Shown here one piece after another: positions 9,404 through 23,003 of a DNA stretch of 64,000 nt. Both the position numbers and the translations under genes were made by a program. Source of the stretch: VGTK01 sp046327915 (GTDB lineage: Bacteria > Desulfobacterota > Binatia > UBA12015); assembly GCA_046327915.1 (NCBI GenBank), contig JAXLXO010000034.1, positions 3,324 to 67,323 on the forward strand, written 5' to 3'. Every line of letters begins with the position of its first letter. Position 1 is the stretch's first letter. The notes under the pieces were generated by a model that saw only the letters and a program-made list of their open reading frames with translations, searched no databases and had not been told where the DNA came from.

Positions 9404-10822
9404 TTGACGCCACGCCCCGCCGTCCGGCTCGCGCTGGCGGCCCTGCTCGGCGCCGCGCTGCTCGCCGCCGGCTGCCGCGGCAGCGGCGCGCCGGCACGGC
9501 CCGACGTCCTGCTGATCACGATCGACACGCTGCGCGCCGACCACACGTCGGCGTACGGCTACGAGCGTCCGACGACGCCGCGCCTCGAGGAGGTTGCGCG
9601 CGACGGCGTGCGCTTCGCGACCGCGTACGCGCCGATGCCGACCACCCTGCCCTCGCACGCGTCGCTGATGACGGGCCTGCTGCCGCGCGAGCTCGCGCTG
9701 CTGAAGAACGGCATCGCCTTCACGCACCCGGCGCCGACGCTCGCCGAGACGCTGTCCGCCGCGGGATACCGCACGGCCGCGTTCGTGAGCTCGTTCGTGC
9801 TCGACCGCAGCTTCGGCCTCGCGCGCGGCTTCGCGACCTACGACGACCACTTCGTCGCCGGCACGTGCAAGGGCTACGGCCAGGAGTGGGAGGGGTTCAA
9901 GCTCGCCGCCGGCTTCTGCCGGCGCGGCACCGCGACGCGCGAGCAGGCCGAGCGCTGGCTCGAGGAGAACGGCTATCTCGGCGGGGCGAGCAAGCCGTCG
10001 TCAGGCAACGGGGGTGGCACGCCGCCGCCGTTCTTCCTGTGGGTGCACCTGTTCGACCCGCACGATCCGTACGAGCCTCCCGCCGCGGAAGCGGCGCTCC
10101 TCCCGCCGACCGCGAAGCTACCGAGCGAGCTGCAGAAGCAGATCGCCGCCTACGACGGCGAGATCCGCTACGCCGACGACCAGGTCGGACGGCTGCTCGA
10201 CCGCCTGAAGGCCGCGGGACGTCTCGACGACACGCTGGTGATCGTCGTGTCCGACCACGGCGAGGGCCTGATGGACCACGGCTGGATGCACCACGGCGCG
10301 ATGCTCTACGAGGAGGCCGTGCGCATCCCCTTCCTCGTGCGCTGGCCCGCGCGTCTGCCGCGCGGACGCGTGGTGGACACGCCGGTGCAACTCGCCGACG
10401 TCGTCCCGACGCTGCACGACCTGCTCGGGCTCGCACCGCCAGCTCTGCCGCTCGACGGCGCGTCGCTGCGCGGCGCACTCGACGGCAGCGCGGCGCTCGA
10501 CCCGCAGCGGCCGATCTTCCTGCAGCGCCGGATCTACGACCGCGAGCTCGAGCTGGGACTGCCGCTGCGCGGCGAGAAGTTCGGCGTGCGCATGGGGTCG
10601 TGGAAGTACATCGAGGCGAAGGTCGACAAGAGCTACGAGCTGTTCGACCTCGGCACCGATCCGCGCGAGCTGCGCAACGTGATCCGCGGGCAGACGGCGC
10701 AGGCGAAGCCGCTGATCGAGGCGCTGCGCGGCTGGACGTCGCGTCCGGTCACCGCGCCGTCACCGGGCACCGTCTCCGAGGACGCGGCGAAGCGTCTCGA
10801 GGCGCTGGGCTACGTGCAGTGA
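9404..10822 (+). CDS. Sulfatase-fold lipoprotein without the formylglycine cysteine
   Basis: A 472-aa lipoprotein of the alkaline phosphatase/sulfatase superfamily. The signal sequence ends in a lipobox (LLAAGC, Cys24). Metal ligands are recognisable at DTLRADH (41-47) and SDHGEGL. The sulfatase signature C-x-P-x-R is replaced by T81-L-P-S-H85, so the Cys that becomes formylglycine is missing and Thr is the likely nucleophile. This suggests a phosphodiesterase, phosphotransferase or other hydrolase rather than a classical sulfatase. The only start that keeps the signal peptide is TTG at 9404; the upstream ATG at 9354 is out of frame. It converges with the next gene, 13 bases away. Confidence 0.87.
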   Translation: MTPRPAVRLALAALLGAALLAAGCRGSGAPARPDVLLITIDTLRADHTSAYGYERPTTPRLEEVARDGVRFATAYAPMPTTLPSHASLMTGLLPRELALLKNGIAFTHPAPTLAETLSAAGYRTAAFVSSFVLDRSFGLARGFATYDDHFVAGTCKGYGQEWEGFKLAAGFCRRGTATREQAERWLEENGYLGGASKPSSGNGGGTPPPFFLWVHLFDPHDPYEPPAAEAALLPPTAKLPSELQKQIAAYDGEIRYADDQVGRLLDRLKAAGRLDDTLVIVVSDHGEGLMDHGWMHHGAMLYEEAVRIPFLVRWPARLPRGRVVDTPVQLADVVPTLHDLLGLAPPALPLDGASLRGALDGSAALDPQRPIFLQRRIYDRELELGLPLRGEKFGVRMGSWKYIEAKVDKSYELFDLGTDPRELRNVIRGQTAQAKPLIEALRGWTSRPVTAPSPGTVSEDAAKRLEALGYVQ

Positions 10823-10835
10823 CCTTCGGCGCCGC

Positions 10836-12647
10836 TCAGCTCGCCGGTGCGGACGGCGCGGCTGGCGCGGCCGCGGGGTCCTCGCGATACGCGCGCCCCA
10901 CCGCGTAGAGCGCGCGCCGCGCGTCGATCTGCGCCGCGAGGTCCGCGCGCCCGGCACGGCGCGCCGCCGCTGCCGCCGCTTCGGCCGCGCGCTGCGCGTC
11001 GGCGAAGCGTCCGCTCTCGGCGAGCGCCACCGCGAGCAGATCGAGCGTGTCGGGATCGGACGGACGCTCGGACGCGAGCGCGCTCGCGAGCGCCAGCGCG
11101 CGCGCACCGTCGCGTTGCGCCGCGTCCGGATGCGTCGCGCGCAGCCACGCGAGGTTGTTGCGCGCCGCCGGATCTCGCGGGTCGAGCCGCATCGCGGTCT
11201 CGTACTCGGCGACCGCCTCGGCCACGCGACCGCTCCGTGCGAGCGCCGCCGCATGATTGACGCGGAAGCTCGCGAGGTCGGGACGGAGCCGCACCGCTTC
11301 CGCGTACGAGGCGAGCGCACCCGGCAGGTCGCCCTGCGCGTCGAGCGCGAGCCCGAGGTTGAAGTGCATCACGTAGTTGCCGTCGGTCACGGCCACGGCG
11401 CGGCGCGCGAGCGTCACGCTGTCGCGCCACGTCGCGACCTGCGCGCGCGTCGCCACCGCGAGCCCGAGCAGGACGACGGCGCCGAGCGCCACGCGCACCG
11501 CCCGCGCGAGACGCAGACGATCCGCGAGCTCCGACGCGGCCGCGAGCAGCACCGCGCCGAGGCCGATCGCCGGCAGGTAGGTGTAGCGGTCCGCGGTCGA
11601 CTGCTGTCCGACCTGCACGATTCCGACCACGGGCACCAGCATCCCGACGAAGATCGCGGTGCCGACCAGCAGCCACGGACGCCGTCGCGCCTCGCGCAGC
11701 GCGAGCACCGCGACCACCGTGAGCAGCACCCCGCCGCACAGCGCGGACAGCAGCGGCACCGGCCGACCGGCGAGCGCCGGATTCGGATAGAGCGCCGCGA
11801 GCCCGCTCGGCCACAGCGTCTTCAGCACGTACCAGTCGTACGCCGCGAAGACGCCGGCGAGCCGCGTCGGGAGCGGCAGGACGGCGGAGTCCGTCATCGC
11901 ACCGCCGGCGCGTTGCAGGGCGTAGGTCGCGGCACTCGCGGCGATCGCGATGGCGAGGAACGGCAGCTTCTCGAGCACGAGCGTCGCGGTTCGTCGTCCG
12001 CGCGCCGCGGCGTCCGGCGCGGGTCCGGGACGCGTGCGCTCGAGCGGCCACCAGTCGAGCAGCAGCAGCACGAACGGCAGCGTCACCGCCATCGGCTTCG
12101 CCATCAGCGCGAGCGCGAACAGCGCGAGCGCCGCCGCGTAGCGTGCGACGCCGCCGCGCCGCGTCCACGACAGCCAGGCGTGCAGCGCGAGCAGCGCGAA
12201 GAAGCCGCACAGCACGTCCTTGCGCTCGGAGATCCACGCCACCGATTCCACGCGCAGCGGGTGCAGCGCGAACAGCGCGGCCATCGCGAAGGCCGCCGCG
12301 GCGCCGAAGCCGAAGCGGCGCACCAATGCGTAGAGCAGCAGCGCGTTCGCGGCGTGCAGCAGCAGATTGACGGCGTGGAAGGCGGGCGCGCTGACGCCGA
12401 AGAGCGAGACGTCGAGCTGGTAGGAGAGCCAGGTCGCGGGCAGCCAGTTGACCTTGTGCGTGGTCGTGAGCGCCCAGACGATCGCGTCGCGGTCGAGGCC
12501 GCGCTGCACGTTCGGGTTCGCGGTGACGTAGCCGGGGTCGTCGAAGTCGACGAAGCCGAAGCCGAGCACCGGCGCGTACGCCGCGACGATCGCGACGACG
12601 AGCAGCAGCGCGAGCACGAGGTCCGTGCGCCGCGCCGGGCTCATCAC
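10836..12647 (-). CDS. TMTC/PMT-like membrane glycosyltransferase with C-terminal TPRs
   Basis: A 603-aa polytopic membrane protein. The N-terminal loop with DFDDPGYVTANPN and the segment HPLRVESVAWISERKD are hallmarks of TMTC-like (DUF1736) proteins related to protein O-mannosyltransferases. About ten membrane helices are followed by a TPR region (about 430-570, e.g. FNLGLALDAQGDLPGALASY). It lies 28 bases downstream of cysS on the same strand. The family transfers sugars from polyprenyl-phosphate donors to exported proteins (shown for eukaryotic TMTCs); in bacteria the acceptor is mostly unknown. The gene at 61265-62869 encodes a second protein of the same architecture. Confidence 0.82.
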   Translation of the reverse strand: MMSPARRTDLVLALLLVVAIVAAYAPVLGFGFVDFDDPGYVTANPNVQRGLDRDAIVWALTTTHKVNWLPATWLSYQLDVSLFGVSAPAFHAVNLLLHAANALLLYALVRRFGFGAAAAFAMAALFALHPLRVESVAWISERKDVLCGFFALLALHAWLSWTRRGGVARYAAALALFALALMAKPMAVTLPFVLLLLDWWPLERTRPGPAPDAAARGRRTATLVLEKLPFLAIAIAASAATYALQRAGGAMTDSAVLPLPTRLAGVFAAYDWYVLKTLWPSGLAALYPNPALAGRPVPLLSALCGGVLLTVVAVLALREARRRPWLLVGTAIFVGMLVPVVGIVQVGQQSTADRYTYLPAIGLGAVLLAAASELADRLRLARAVRVALGAVVLLGLAVATRAQVATWRDSVTLARRAVAVTDGNYVMHFNLGLALDAQGDLPGALASYAEAVRLRPDLASFRVNHAAALARSGRVAEAVAEYETAMRLDPRDPAARNNLAWLRATHPDAAQRDGARALALASALASERPSDPDTLDLLAVALAESGRFADAQRAAEAAAAAARRAGRADLAAQIDARRALYAVGRAYREDPAAAPAAPSAPAS

Positions 12648-12675
12648 GCGATCTCGAAGGACCCGAGGCAGCCGC

Positions 12676-14106
<1,431 letters not shown>

Positions 14107-14221
14107 CCGGCTTGGCTACCACGGTGGCCGACGCCGGGCGAGCCGCGCGATGCGGAGCGGTCCGGGCCCGGGAGGCCCGGTACGGGACGTACCGCAGGCG
14201 GCACGCGAAAGGTTTGCTAGA

Positions 14222-14233
14222 GAACCCGGGTTC
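14222..14233. repeat. 12-bp perfect palindrome in the divergent cysS/dehydrogenase control region
   Basis: gaacccgggttc is its own reverse complement and sits about 90 bases upstream of the dehydrogenase start, in the gap 14107-14324. It may be an operator. No clear -35/-10 pair could be assigned, and no tRNA-like or T-box-like structure was recognised upstream of cysS. Confidence 0.3.
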
Positions 14234-14324
14234 ACTCGTCTCGCCGGATCCAACCTGTACGAGACGGCGGCGGCGGACACGGGAGAGGGCTCCCGACGCC
14301 GCAGGCATGGAAAAGGAGTCACGC

Positions 14325-16001
14325 ATGGCAGAGCGCACGAACGACGACGCACAGCGAACGGCGCAGGAGGTCCTGACCGCCGCCGAGAGCGCCATGGAGG
14401 CGGTGATCGCCACGGCGAGCGATCTCACCCAGGGCGGCCGCAGGTCGGGCGACTCGGGCGGCTTCGAGCAGCCGTTCACCGAGCGCGTCGTCGAGCTGGC
14501 GGCGAGCGTCCAGGCGGCGCGCTGCTCGCTCGAGTACGCGCGCGCGGTGACCGAGGCCGGCGAGTCGGCCGGACCGGTCGTGGAAGCGGCCGCCCTCTAT
14601 GCCGGGATGGTCGCGGCGGACGTCGACAAGGGAATCCTGTGCGACCTCGGCGGCCGCGTGCCGCGCGGCGCGGCCACGGCGCGTCTCGACGAGGTGCGCC
14701 CGTCGATCGAGCGCCTGCAGGACCCGGCGGCGCGCGTCCGCCTCGGCGAGGTGGTCCTCGGCGAGCTGCAGGGCCGCGACGTCACCTGGCTTCCGGACGA
14801 CAGCCTGCGCCAGATCCGCGACACCGCGCGCGAGGTCGTGAAGCGCCACGTGACGCCCGAGATCGCGCACGCGATCCACCACGGCGATCTCGACATCCCC
14901 GCCGAGACGCTCGGCGGCATCGTCGAGGCCGGCCTGCTCGGCATCGCGATCCCGGAGGAGTTCGGCGGCTTCGGACTCGGCAACCGCGCGATGCTGGTGG
15001 CGACCGAGACCCTGTCGGCGGCGTCGCTCGGCGCGGCCGGGAGTCTGCCGACGCGTCCCGAGATCCTCACCAACGCGCTGCTGCGCGGCGGCACGGAGGA
15101 GCAGAAGCAGGAGTGGCTGCCGAAGATCGCCGCCGGCGACGTGCTGGTCGCGATCGCGATGACCGAGCCCAACGTCGGCTCGGACGTCGCGTCGGTGAGC
15201 TGCCGCGCCGTGCGCGGCCAGCAGGACGGCGTCGACGGCTACTTCATCAACGGCGCCAAGGCGTGGTGCACCTTCGCCGGACGAGCGAACGTGATCTCGC
15301 TGCTCGCGCGCACCGAGGACGTGGCCGGCGGCGACGGGCTGTCGATGCTCATCGTCCCGAAGGACAGCTTTCCCGGACACGAGTTCGTGGCGAAGCAGCC
15401 GTCGGGCGGCACGCTGCACGGCAAGGCCGACCGCACCATCGGCTATCGCGGCATGCACAGCTTCACGCTGCAGTTCGAGAACTACTTCGTTCCGGCGCGG
15501 AACCTCATCGGCGGCGAGGCCGGTCGCGGCAACGGCATGCGCTACCAGCTCGCCGGCATGAACGGCGGGCGGCTCCAGACCTCCGGTCGCGCGATCGGCG
15601 TCGCGCAGCGCGCGCTGGAGCTCGCGGCGGCGTACGCGCTCGAGCGCAAGCAGTTCGGACGTCCCATCGCCGAGTTCGGTCTGACGAAGGCGCACCTCGG
15701 CACGATGTACGCGCAGATCCAGGCGTGCCGCTCGTTCGCGCACGCGGCCGCCGAGCGCCTCGACACGGTCGAGAAGCCGTCCAAGCGCGACGGTCTCATG
15801 CCGGCGATGGCGAAGTTTCTCGCCTGCGACGCGGCGAACCAGATCACCGAGCGCGCGCAGTGGCTGCACGGCGGCTGGGGCTACGCGGAGGAGTACCCGA
15901 TCTCGCGGCTGGTCATCGACGCGAAGGTCCTGCCGCTGTTCGAGGGTGTCCGCGCGATCCTCGTGCTGAAGGCGATCGCGCCCGTGCTCTTCTCGAATTG
16001 A
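14325..16001 (+). CDS. Acyl-CoA dehydrogenase with extended N-terminus
   Basis: A 558-aa flavoprotein dehydrogenase. The start is ATG 14325 because AAAAGGAG (14311-14318) lies 6 bases upstream; the open frame runs further up but without such a site. The first 165 residues are helical and not part of the standard fold. The canonical domains follow: IPEEFGGFGLGN, AMTEPNVGSDVAS, KAWCTFAGRAN, RIGVAQRAL-type helix (GRAIGVAQRALELAAAYA), ERKQFGRPIAEFG. The usual catalytic Glu is present in LPLFEG (Glu540). Standard family members are about 380 aa, so this is a long form. It oxidises an acyl-CoA thioester to the enoyl-CoA, passing electrons to ETF. The substrate is unknown. Confidence 0.93.
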   Translation: MAERTNDDAQRTAQEVLTAAESAMEAVIATASDLTQGGRRSGDSGGFEQPFTERVVELAASVQAARCSLEYARAVTEAGESAGPVVEAAALYAGMVAADVDKGILCDLGGRVPRGAATARLDEVRPSIERLQDPAARVRLGEVVLGELQGRDVTWLPDDSLRQIRDTAREVVKRHVTPEIAHAIHHGDLDIPAETLGGIVEAGLLGIAIPEEFGGFGLGNRAMLVATETLSAASLGAAGSLPTRPEILTNALLRGGTEEQKQEWLPKIAAGDVLVAIAMTEPNVGSDVASVSCRAVRGQQDGVDGYFINGAKAWCTFAGRANVISLLARTEDVAGGDGLSMLIVPKDSFPGHEFVAKQPSGGTLHGKADRTIGYRGMHSFTLQFENYFVPARNLIGGEAGRGNGMRYQLAGMNGGRLQTSGRAIGVAQRALELAAAYALERKQFGRPIAEFGLTKAHLGTMYAQIQACRSFAHAAAERLDTVEKPSKRDGLMPAMAKFLACDAANQITERAQWLHGGWGYAEEYPISRLVIDAKVLPLFEGVRAILVLKAIAPVLFSN

Positions 16002-16032
16002 TCGGCGCCCGGGCGGCGCGGTCCCGCCGGGG

Positions 16033-16058
16033 CCGCGTCGCGCCGGCGCGCGACGCGG
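16033..16058. terminator. Bidirectional terminator-like hairpin
   Basis: A 10-bp perfect stem (ccgcgtcgcg with cgcgacgcgg) and 6-base loop lie between two convergent genes, immediately next to the stop codon of the peptidase gene. Confidence 0.45.
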
Positions 16059-17840
16059 TCAGTCCTCGTTCGCGGCGCGCAGCGTCGTCTCGATGATGAT
16101 CTTCGCGACCGCCGTCGCGAACCCGAAGTCGACGTTGGCGGCGACGTCCGTCGACTGGTGGTAGTTCGGGTTCGAGCCCTCGAAGTTCGCGTAGTTCATG
16201 TTCTCGTTGAACAGGATCCCGGGCCAGCCGAGGTACTCGAACTCCTGCAGGTCGGTCTGGAAGACGCTGTTCCGCTCTACGTCGCGGGCACGATAGACGG
16301 GCTGGACGTCGAGATTCATCGCATCCGCGGCGTCGAGTGCGAGGGCCGCGAGGTGCTCCGATCCGGGCACCGACGTCGGGCTGATCTGGAAGAGCCTCTC
16401 GTCCGGCTGATGCCAGCCGATGAAGTCCGGGACGATCACGGCGCGGAAGTCCTGCCGCGCGTCGAGACGGTCGATCACGAAGTGCCGCGAGCCGAGGCCG
16501 TCCGAGGGGAACTCCTCGCCGGTCAGGTGCAGGAGCCAGACGTCGCGTCGCGGATGGCTGTCCTTCAGGATCTCCGCCGCGCGCAGCAGGACGGCCGTCG
16601 CGGTGGCGTTGTCGTCGGCGCCCCTGGTGGTCACGCGACGACCCGTCGCGGCGAAGGTGTCCTCCTCGCACGCGGCGTCGATGTGGTCGGCGAGCACGAC
16701 CGGAGCGTCATGTTCGGTGCCCTCGATCACCACGACCAGGTTCGACTGCGTGATGCCGCGCCACGTGAAGCGCTGGCGGAAGAAGCGGTTGCCCGATCCA
16801 TGCGCCGCGAGGTCGCCGCGCACGAAGCCGAGCGCCTCGTAGCGCTCCTCGAGATAGTCCACGACGCGGCCGAGGTCGTTGTCCTCCTGGAACGAGCCGC
16901 GCCGGACGAAGCGCGCCGTCGCGTGCGACAGCGGAAACACCGCGTCCGCCTCGCCGTCGACGATGCGGACGTCGCGCTCGTACGCCGCCGCGAAGTCGGC
17001 GGGCCACGACGTCACCTGCAGCGGCATCGTGACCGGTGCGGGGCTCGGCGCCGGTACCGACACCCAGTCGATCGCGGACGGCCACTCGACGTCGCCGCTC
17101 CGCACCGCGATCGCGAACGCGAGCGGTGGTCCGTTGAAGCGCGGCGGCTGGTTGACGCAGTACGCGACGTAGCCGCCCGGCCGTGCGAGCTCCGGCTCGC
17201 GCTGCATCCGCTCCCCGGTGTCGGGCCACGCGAGCGCGAGCGCGCCGCTCTCGCGTGCGACCCAGACGCAGTTGCCGAATGCGGGCTGCTGGTAGAGGTC
17301 GTCGAAGGTCAGGAAGTCGCCGAAGAGCGCGGCGTGGTCGTCGGGGTGGGACGGGTCCTTCTCCATCGGCAGCATCGGAGCGCGCCCGGCGTCCGGAGTG
17401 TTCCCGGTCGTCAGCCAGCGCCACGGCTCTCCGGCCGCGGCCCGCCAGCGCGCGAAGACCCAGTTGGGCTGACCGCTCCAGTCCTGCGTCGGCCAGACCT
17501 CGAGCTCGGCGTCGCGGACGCCCAGCGTGGCGACAACCGCCCTCGCCTGCGCCTCGCCGAGCTCGCGCAGCGCGCCCGCGACACGTGGCTGCGTCGCCGG
17601 TGCGACGCCGAGCGCGAGCTCGCGCGGACTCGCACCGATGAAGAGCGGGAAGTACTGCTCCGTGGTTCCCGGGAAGCGGCGCCAGCCGTCCGGCTCGACC
17701 GCCGCGAGCAGCTCGTCGTCGGCGGCGGTGATCACGCCGGCCTCGAGGTCGCGTCCGGGACCAACCGACGAGCTCGAGCCGCAGCCGACGACGAGTGCGG
17801 CGGCGACCAGCAAGATCGTGAACTCTGGTCTTGTCCTCAC
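16059..17840 (-). CDS. M28-family metallopeptidase lipoprotein
   Basis: A 593-aa exported zinc peptidase. The start is GTG 17840, which gives a clean lipoprotein signal (FTILLVAAALVVGC, Cys20); an in-frame extension to 18014 has no signal features. After a 300-residue N-terminal region of unknown fold comes the M28 domain: DHID (zinc-ligand region), RGADDNATATA with the bridging Asp, TGEEF with the catalytic Glu, and a late His-bearing segment (NPNYHQSTD). Family members are aminopeptidases or glutamate carboxypeptidases acting outside the cytoplasm. The N-terminal half is divergent and might bind substrate. Confidence 0.88.
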   Translation of the reverse strand: MRTRPEFTILLVAAALVVGCGSSSSVGPGRDLEAGVITAADDELLAAVEPDGWRRFPGTTEQYFPLFIGASPRELALGVAPATQPRVAGALRELGEAQARAVVATLGVRDAELEVWPTQDWSGQPNWVFARWRAAAGEPWRWLTTGNTPDAGRAPMLPMEKDPSHPDDHAALFGDFLTFDDLYQQPAFGNCVWVARESGALALAWPDTGERMQREPELARPGGYVAYCVNQPPRFNGPPLAFAIAVRSGDVEWPSAIDWVSVPAPSPAPVTMPLQVTSWPADFAAAYERDVRIVDGEADAVFPLSHATARFVRRGSFQEDNDLGRVVDYLEERYEALGFVRGDLAAHGSGNRFFRQRFTWRGITQSNLVVVIEGTEHDAPVVLADHIDAACEEDTFAATGRRVTTRGADDNATATAVLLRAAEILKDSHPRRDVWLLHLTGEEFPSDGLGSRHFVIDRLDARQDFRAVIVPDFIGWHQPDERLFQISPTSVPGSEHLAALALDAADAMNLDVQPVYRARDVERNSVFQTDLQEFEYLGWPGILFNENMNYANFEGSNPNYHQSTDVAANVDFGFATAVAKIIIETTLRAANED

Positions 17841-18168
17841 ACCTCGATTGTGGACCTGCTCCGCCGCGTGACAAGCCACCAACCTCACGCCCGCAACGAG
17901 GCGCGCGCGGCAGGGAGCACGGCACCTGCGATGGACGCGCGGCGCGTGCGCCCGAACCGTGGGTTCGACCGGGGGAGTCCCCGCTCGGATGGCCGACATG
18001 CCCCCCTGTCGCATCGCTGACAGCCAGCAGCAGGTCGCACGCGAGCTCCTGTAGGGCTCTCCCGAGCCGCCGGCACGGCCTCAAGCGGAGCCCACGTGGG
18101 CGCGCGGTTCGCGGCGTCCCGAGCCCGGCCACGGGCGCGTGGCACGCGTGCTGCTCGAGGAGCCGACC
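17841..18168. other. Divergent intergenic region, no gene recognised
   Basis: These 328 bases separate the peptidase and zinc-finger gene starts. Frames crossing it have biased Arg/Pro/Ala composition and no homology that I recognise. It presumably holds both promoters; no convincing -35/-10 or -24/-12 element was found. Confidence 0.5.
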
Positions 18169-18447
18169 ATGGCACTCGAACAAACGCTGCTCCAGCAGGC
18201 CACCACCCTCGGCTACGAGGTCGAGAGATGCGCGTCGTGCAACGGCCAGGCGCCTGCGTGCTGCAACTGTGGCGGCAGCGGCAGGATCTGGGTCGACGGG
18301 CCGGCGAGCCTCGACGATGCCGGGCTCGGGCGGCTGTTCGCGCTCTACCAGATGATGCGGCCGGCGCAGCGCTCGGCCTTCGCCCCGCGCGGCATCCCGA
18401 TCGCGTGGATCGAGCGCAACGCGCGTTCGGCGGAGGCCGCCTCCTGA
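18169..18447 (+). CDS. Small protein with a CxxC...CxxC zinc-finger motif
   Basis: A 92-aa cytoplasmic protein. ATG 18169 is chosen because GAGGAG (18157-18162) is 6 bases upstream. Residues near 21-40 read CASCNGQAPACCNCGGSGRIW. This resembles one half of the DnaJ-type CxxCxGxG zinc-binding module, here as CxxCxG plus CxxCxGxG. The rest is helical (LGRLFALYQMMRPAQRSAF). No other domain is visible and the neighbours give no clue. It may be a small zinc-binding chaperone-like or nucleic-acid-binding protein (inference). Confidence 0.65.
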   Translation: MALEQTLLQQATTLGYEVERCASCNGQAPACCNCGGSGRIWVDGPASLDDAGLGRLFALYQMMRPAQRSAFAPRGIPIAWIERNARSAEAAS

Positions 18448-18455
18448 CCGGCGGC

Positions 18456-18481
18456 AGCCGCGGCGATCGGGCGCCGCGGCT
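18456..18481. terminator. Hairpin between convergent genes
   Basis: A perfect 10-bp stem (agccgcggcg with cgccgcggct) and 6-base loop lie between the zinc-finger gene and acs, suiting a bidirectional terminator. Confidence 0.45.
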
Positions 18482-18496
18482 CCGAGAGCGGCGGCC

Positions 18497-20458
<1,962 letters not shown>

Positions 20459-20516
20459 GGGCTCCCTCGGTGAGACTTCGCTCGTCCGGGCACTCTCACG
20501 AAGCGCGCGCAGCCGG

Positions 20517-21104
20517 TCAAGCGGAGCGTCGGCAGGCGGACGGGACGCCCAGCCGCTCGGGATGGCGCCGGTGCCGCAGGCGCAGGGTGAGCCACACGAT
20601 CAGCCCCGCCGTGCACTTGCTCGCGACGCCGATCGCGAACAGCTGCCAGGTGAACAGGTCGGCGAGCAGCAGGAACACGGCGCTGTCGATCGGTGCGCTC
20701 GCGCAGGTCGAGAGCAGCACGCGGTCGGCGAACGGACGGTGCGTGAACGAGTACACGAGCCAGTCCATGGTCTCGCTGACGGCAAACGCCGTGGCGCTCG
20801 CGAGGGCGACCTCGGGCGAGCCCAGCAGGTACGACAGCAGCGCCGCGACCGCCATCAGCAGCAGGCACCAGTGGCCCCAGACCCGCTGCGCGTAGTCGCG
20901 CAGCACCAGCACGCTGCCCACCAGCAGCGACCAGAACGCGTCGTGCTCGGGGTGCAGGCTGAAGCCGACGTTCAGCGCGACCACGATGGTCACGTACGGG
21001 ATCGCGGTGCGGGCACGGGCGGTCCAGTCGGGCCGCGTCGCGACCGGCTCATGCCGCACGCCCTCGCTCGCTCCGGCTCCGCGTACGCTCACTCGGGGAT
21101 TCAT
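20517..21104 (-). CDS. VUT-family (queuosine precursor transporter-like) membrane protein
   Basis: A 195-aa protein with about six membrane segments. The pattern ALASATAFAVSETMDWLVYSFTHRP followed by RVLLS+CASAPIDSAVFL resembles the VUT/YhhQ family, which moves 7-cyano-7-deazaguanine or related queuosine precursors across the inner membrane. The N-terminal 25 residues are hydrophilic and may be over-extended; a later start is possible. No queuosine genes lie next to it. Confidence 0.65.
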   Translation of the reverse strand: MNPRVSVRGAGASEGVRHEPVATRPDWTARARTAIPYVTIVVALNVGFSLHPEHDAFWSLLVGSVLVLRDYAQRVWGHWCLLLMAVAALLSYLLGSPEVALASATAFAVSETMDWLVYSFTHRPFADRVLLSTCASAPIDSAVFLLLADLFTWQLFAIGVASKCTAGLIVWLTLRLRHRRHPERLGVPSACRRSA

Positions 21105-21179
21105 CGGCCGGCGGCGCTCCGGACCTGAGGCGGAGGGACGGCGACACCGGATGGCGGTTCGGCCGACGGACCCTGTGCT

Positions 21180-21815
21180 TTACGGACGCTGCCGGCAGTC
21201 GAGCTCGTCGGTCTTGCCGGTCGCGACGTCGAGCCAGGAGACCTTCAGCGCGTCACCCGCGTGCACGGCGCCCACGTTCTGGCCCTCGAATCTGCCGCCG
21301 CCGGCGGGGATCTGCCACAGCGTCGCGGTTCGGTCGCCGCGCTCCAGCCGGATCGTCGGCGGCTCGGTGGCGAAGAAGCTGGCGACCACCTCGTTGGCCG
21401 GATCGTTCTGGCAGGCGTAGGACACCGTCTTCGGCGGGACGAGCCGCCACACCGCCTGCAGCTCCGAGGTCCGGATCTCGTACTGCGCCGCGACGCAGTC
21501 CTTGACGGAGCTCACCGTCCAGGTCGCGGTGATCCACGCCGGTGTCTCGCCCGACGTCTTCCAGCAGTCGTCGCGGCCCTTCACCCAGCCGCGCTGCTCC
21601 GCCTTCAGCGTGGACAGCATCTTGCCCGTGGCCTTCGCCGACGCGGCCTTGTACGCCTCGGCGAGCTTGCGATCGAGCGCCGCCAGCGACGCGTCGCCGC
21701 AGATCAGCTTCTCGACCTCGCCCTGCGCCTTCGTGCAATCGAACGTCGGCCCGTCGGCCGCCGCGGCCATCGTCGGCAGCGCGAGGGCACACACGAGCAC
21801 CGCAAACCACTTCAT
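21180..21815 (-). CDS. Exported LprI-MliC two-domain lysozyme inhibitor-like protein
   Basis: A 211-aa secreted protein. ATG 21815 is preferred (GGTGG site 5 bases upstream) over the in-frame GTG at 21824. After a signal peptide (about 1-20) comes an LprI/DUF1311 domain (about 25-110) with DCTKAQGEVEKLICGDASLAALD, Cys27, Cys39, Cys84 and Cys107. A C-terminal MliC/PliC-like domain (about 130-211) follows, with SYAC, L+RGDRTATLW and a terminal Cys207. Both families are periplasmic or lipoprotein inhibitors of lysozymes or proteins of related fold. Two inhibitor domains in tandem suggest protection of peptidoglycan against predators or host enzymes. Confidence 0.8.
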   Translation of the reverse strand: MKWFAVLVCALALPTMAAAADGPTFDCTKAQGEVEKLICGDASLAALDRKLAEAYKAASAKATGKMLSTLKAEQRGWVKGRDDCWKTSGETPAWITATWTVSSVKDCVAAQYEIRTSELQAVWRLVPPKTVSYACQNDPANEVVASFFATEPPTIRLERGDRTATLWQIPAGGGRFEGQNVGAVHAGDALKVSWLDVATGKTDELDCRQRP

Positions 21816-21869
21816 CGAGTCCACCGCACGGCTTCGCCGCGGCCGAGAGAGGGGGCCAGAGTCCCCCTC

Positions 21870-23003
<1,134 letters not shown>

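Noticed and set aside
14107..14324. tRNA or T-box leader near cysS
   Set aside because: A gggttcact stretch at 14228-14236 resembled part of a T-arm, but no cloverleaf or CCA end can be folded, and T-box motifs are absent.
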